The notes under the pieces are model-generated. The model saw only the letters and a program-made list of their open reading frames with translations, was not told the DNA's origin and ran no database searches. From NCBI GenBank assembly GCA_038240875.1, contig JBBRGG010000184.1, positions 1 to 7,232 on the forward strand: 7,232 bases of DNA, given 5' to 3'. The stretch is from JBBRGG01 sp038240875 (GTDB taxonomy: Bacteria > Planctomycetota > Phycisphaerae > Phycisphaerales > UBA1924). Both the position numbers and the translations under genes were made by a program. Shown here in pieces: positions 5,937 through 7,232 of this stretch (positions are counted from its first letter, which is position 1; the number at the start of each line of letters is the position of its first letter).

Positions 5937-6914
5937 CTATTTCACGCTTTTGCGGGTAAAGTGAGCAGCAAATGCGGGATTAATCGCTATATAAACATCG
6001 CAGACAATCCGTGCCTTCTTACCAACCTTTGAGTTGGGCGCGAACGTATCGAGGAGTAATTCAGGGCGCCACAACAACACCTCGGCGTATGAATTGAAGT
6101 CCTGCTCAATATTCCACTTCGCGTAAGGCACTACAAACCCCTCGGCAAAGTCCGTCAGCAAAGGGGTGCTGCCCGCTGCGGTATAAACACGTTTGATCGA
6201 AATCGCTGGGTCTGCCCCGGGCACTTCATCGACATACGTAAATGTTGGACCGTTGATGCTGCGGAACGCGCCCTCGTCAAATTTCGGGCGATGCTTAAAT
6301 AGCATGAAGCTTGATAGCTCGTGGTGAAGTGTTCGTGCCACGTACATATCTTGCATGTGGCCAGCTTGTGGGTACGCGGCGGTACCGATGAACACAATTC
6401 CTGGGATATAGGTGCCCGATACCGCCTGCGTGTTGACCGTGAGCGTGTCAAAGAGAATCACCGTCTTGATACTCTCATCAAGAACGCCCGGCGGGTACAC
6501 CTTCAACTGGGCTTCGACAATCGATCGAACATGATCAACCCGCTCTCGAGCCAACGGCGTACCCCGAATCGTCACTTCAAGATCAGGAGCCGCCGACACT
6601 TCCATCGTAAATCCTTGCGCTGGAAACGCGAGCGTTGGCCCAGTCGTAACTGATTCTGTTGCTGATTGAGCTGCAGACCCAGAAGCTGCAGGCGCACTAT
6701 GAGGACTCGGAATATCAGGCGAAGAACCCTTCGCAAATTGCCCCATCGCTGGGGCCGAACCTTGCATGTGCGCACATCCATACATGCTCCCAATCAACAC
6801 GAGCGATAGCACGAATAAACTCGCAACGCTACTGCTCGCGCGAAAGAAAGCCGACCGTGTCCACTTCTGTGCACGGTCGGCGTTGAATTGTACGAAGAGA
6901 GTGTTTTTTTGCAT
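5937..6914 (-). CDS. Predicted lipoprotein with HHELSS (peptidase-like) motif
   Basis: The product has 325 residues. After a 23-residue polar N-region, a hydrophobic segment (SVASLFVLSLVLIGSMYGC) ends in a lipobox-like MYGC with lipidation expected at C47. A Ser/Ala/Pro/Gln-rich linker (48-95) would hold the folded domain away from the membrane. The domain (about 96-325) contains RTLHHELSSFML with H197, H198 and E199, then PKFDEGAF, and later QDFNSYAE (271-278). HHELSS sits where zinc peptidases have HExxH, but the second His is Ser, so it is either a different metal site or an inactive relative. I recognise the general look but cannot name a family. The only ATG before the signal segment is at 6914, with no Shine-Dalgarno. 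A TAAAAT box 7 bp upstream suggests a very short or absent leader. The gene converges on the LTxxQ gene and lies 161 bp downstream of the edge gene on the same strand. Confidence 0.88.
   Translation of the reverse strand: MQKNTLFVQFNADRAQKWTRSAFFRASSSVASLFVLSLVLIGSMYGCAHMQGSAPAMGQFAKGSSPDIPSPHSAPAASGSAAQSATESVTTGPTLAFPAQGFTMEVSAAPDLEVTIRGTPLARERVDHVRSIVEAQLKVYPPGVLDESIKTVILFDTLTVNTQAVSGTYIPGIVFIGTAAYPQAGHMQDMYVARTLHHELSSFMLFKHRPKFDEGAFRSINGPTFTYVDEVPGADPAISIKRVYTAAGSTPLLTDFAEGFVVPYAKWNIEQDFNSYAEVLLWRPELLLDTFAPNSKVGKKARIVCDVYIAINPAFAAHFTRKSVK
6850..6881 (-). terminator. Terminator-like hairpin inside the 5' coding region
   Basis: GCCGACCGTG (6850-6859) and CACGGTCGGC (6872-6881) are perfect 10-bp complements with a 12-nt loop. 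On the minus strand the stem is followed at once by TTTCTTT (6849-6843), giving the form of an intrinsic terminator. It spans nt 34-65 of the lipoprotein coding sequence, before the signal-peptide segment. It may attenuate transcription or affect translation. Coding constraint on the region does not explain a perfect 10-bp stem. Confidence 0.55.
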
Positions 6915-7075
6915 CGGAATTATTTTACGAAATCATTCGCGTCACTGCGCGGCTACGACACCTTATTACTCACAACCAATCGCAGAGATCACTCAAATAC
7001 GCATTGCGTTCGCAAATATCCATACTTTTGGTCCCACGCGCCATTGCCGAGGTTTGCAGCGAGCAAGCTCGAAAA
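6915..7075 (-). promoter_or_regulatory. Upstream region of the HHELSS lipoprotein
   Basis: No gene is seen here. On the minus strand TAAAAT (6927-6922) resembles a -10 box placed 7 bp before the ATG, which would start transcription at or next to the start codon. No -35 match lies at 16-18 bp spacing. A small hairpin, CGAG (7060-7063)/CTCG (7068-7071), lies just past the stop codon of the edge gene but has no T tract after it. Confidence 0.3.
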
Positions 7076-7232
7076 TCACTCGCGCACTTTGGCGTCCACA
7101 AAAGTCAACGTTGATTGCGCACGCGTGATAGCCGGGTCGAGCAGCTGCCCTGACCATGCATAATTGGCTTCGGTGAAGCAGTCGTAGCAATCAATCGAGA
7201 TCGGCACCATCGAAACCTCGGCACTTCGCGCT
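7076..7232 (-). CDS. C-terminal fragment of an unidentified protein
   Basis: A minus-strand frame open from the right edge (first full codon at 7231) ends at TGA 7078-7076, giving 51 residues. It includes VPISIDCYDCFTEANYAWSG and ends in TLTFVDAKVRE. Of the three minus-strand frames at this edge, one stops within 14 codons, while this one has varied composition and plausible codon use. A CxxC pair (CYDC) could bind metal or form a disulfide, but 51 residues are too few to name a family. The gene continues outside the window, so it is 5'-truncated by the window edge, not broken. It reads in the same direction as the HHELSS lipoprotein. Confidence 0.6.
   Translation of the reverse strand, partial: ARSAEVSMVPISIDCYDCFTEANYAWSGQLLDPAITRAQSTLTFVDAKVRE

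Overview
The window reads as chromosomal DNA from a moderately GC-rich bacterium, probably a planctomycete (Phycisphaerae-like). This is an inference, not a proof. The reasons are secreted proteins carrying repeated LTxxQ motifs with glycine-rich islands, long N-terminal extensions before signal peptides, and the general absence of Shine-Dalgarno sequences. Nothing marks it as phage, plasmid or insertion element.

Layout, left to right. Positions 1-166 have an ambiguous coding signal at the window edge. Positions 174-393 hold a series of stem-loops, including a terminator-like one, downstream of an initiator tRNA-fMet gene (401-474, minus strand). That tRNA has a recognisable promoter (487-515). 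Positions 516-869 contain no convincing gene but hold a degenerate 22-bp tandem repeat. purD (870-2324, plus), a purine biosynthesis enzyme with an unusual Q/N/S/A-rich N-terminal extension, follows.

After a 78-bp gap with a 10-bp periodic repeat comes a 566-residue predicted lipoprotein (2403-4103, plus). Its C-terminal domain carries the residues expected of a JAMM/MPN+ metallopeptidase. A 285-bp AT-richer gap (4104-4388) contains a promoter candidate and several hairpins. It leads into a secreted LTxxQ-repeat, Spy/CpxP-like protein (4389-5846, plus). A convergent lipoprotein (5937-6914, minus) carries an HHELSS motif resembling a degenerate zinc-peptidase signature, and a terminator-like hairpin lies inside its own 5' coding region. 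The right edge holds the C-terminus of another minus-strand gene (7076-7232).

How the genes may work together: purD and tRNA-fMet are housekeeping genes. The three complete genes at 2403-6914 all encode predicted exported proteins: a JAMM-like lipoprotein, a Spy-like helical protein and a peptidase-like lipoprotein. An envelope protein-maintenance role is possible, but adjacency alone does not establish it. The strongest candidate for undescribed biology is the exported JAMM-like lipoprotein.
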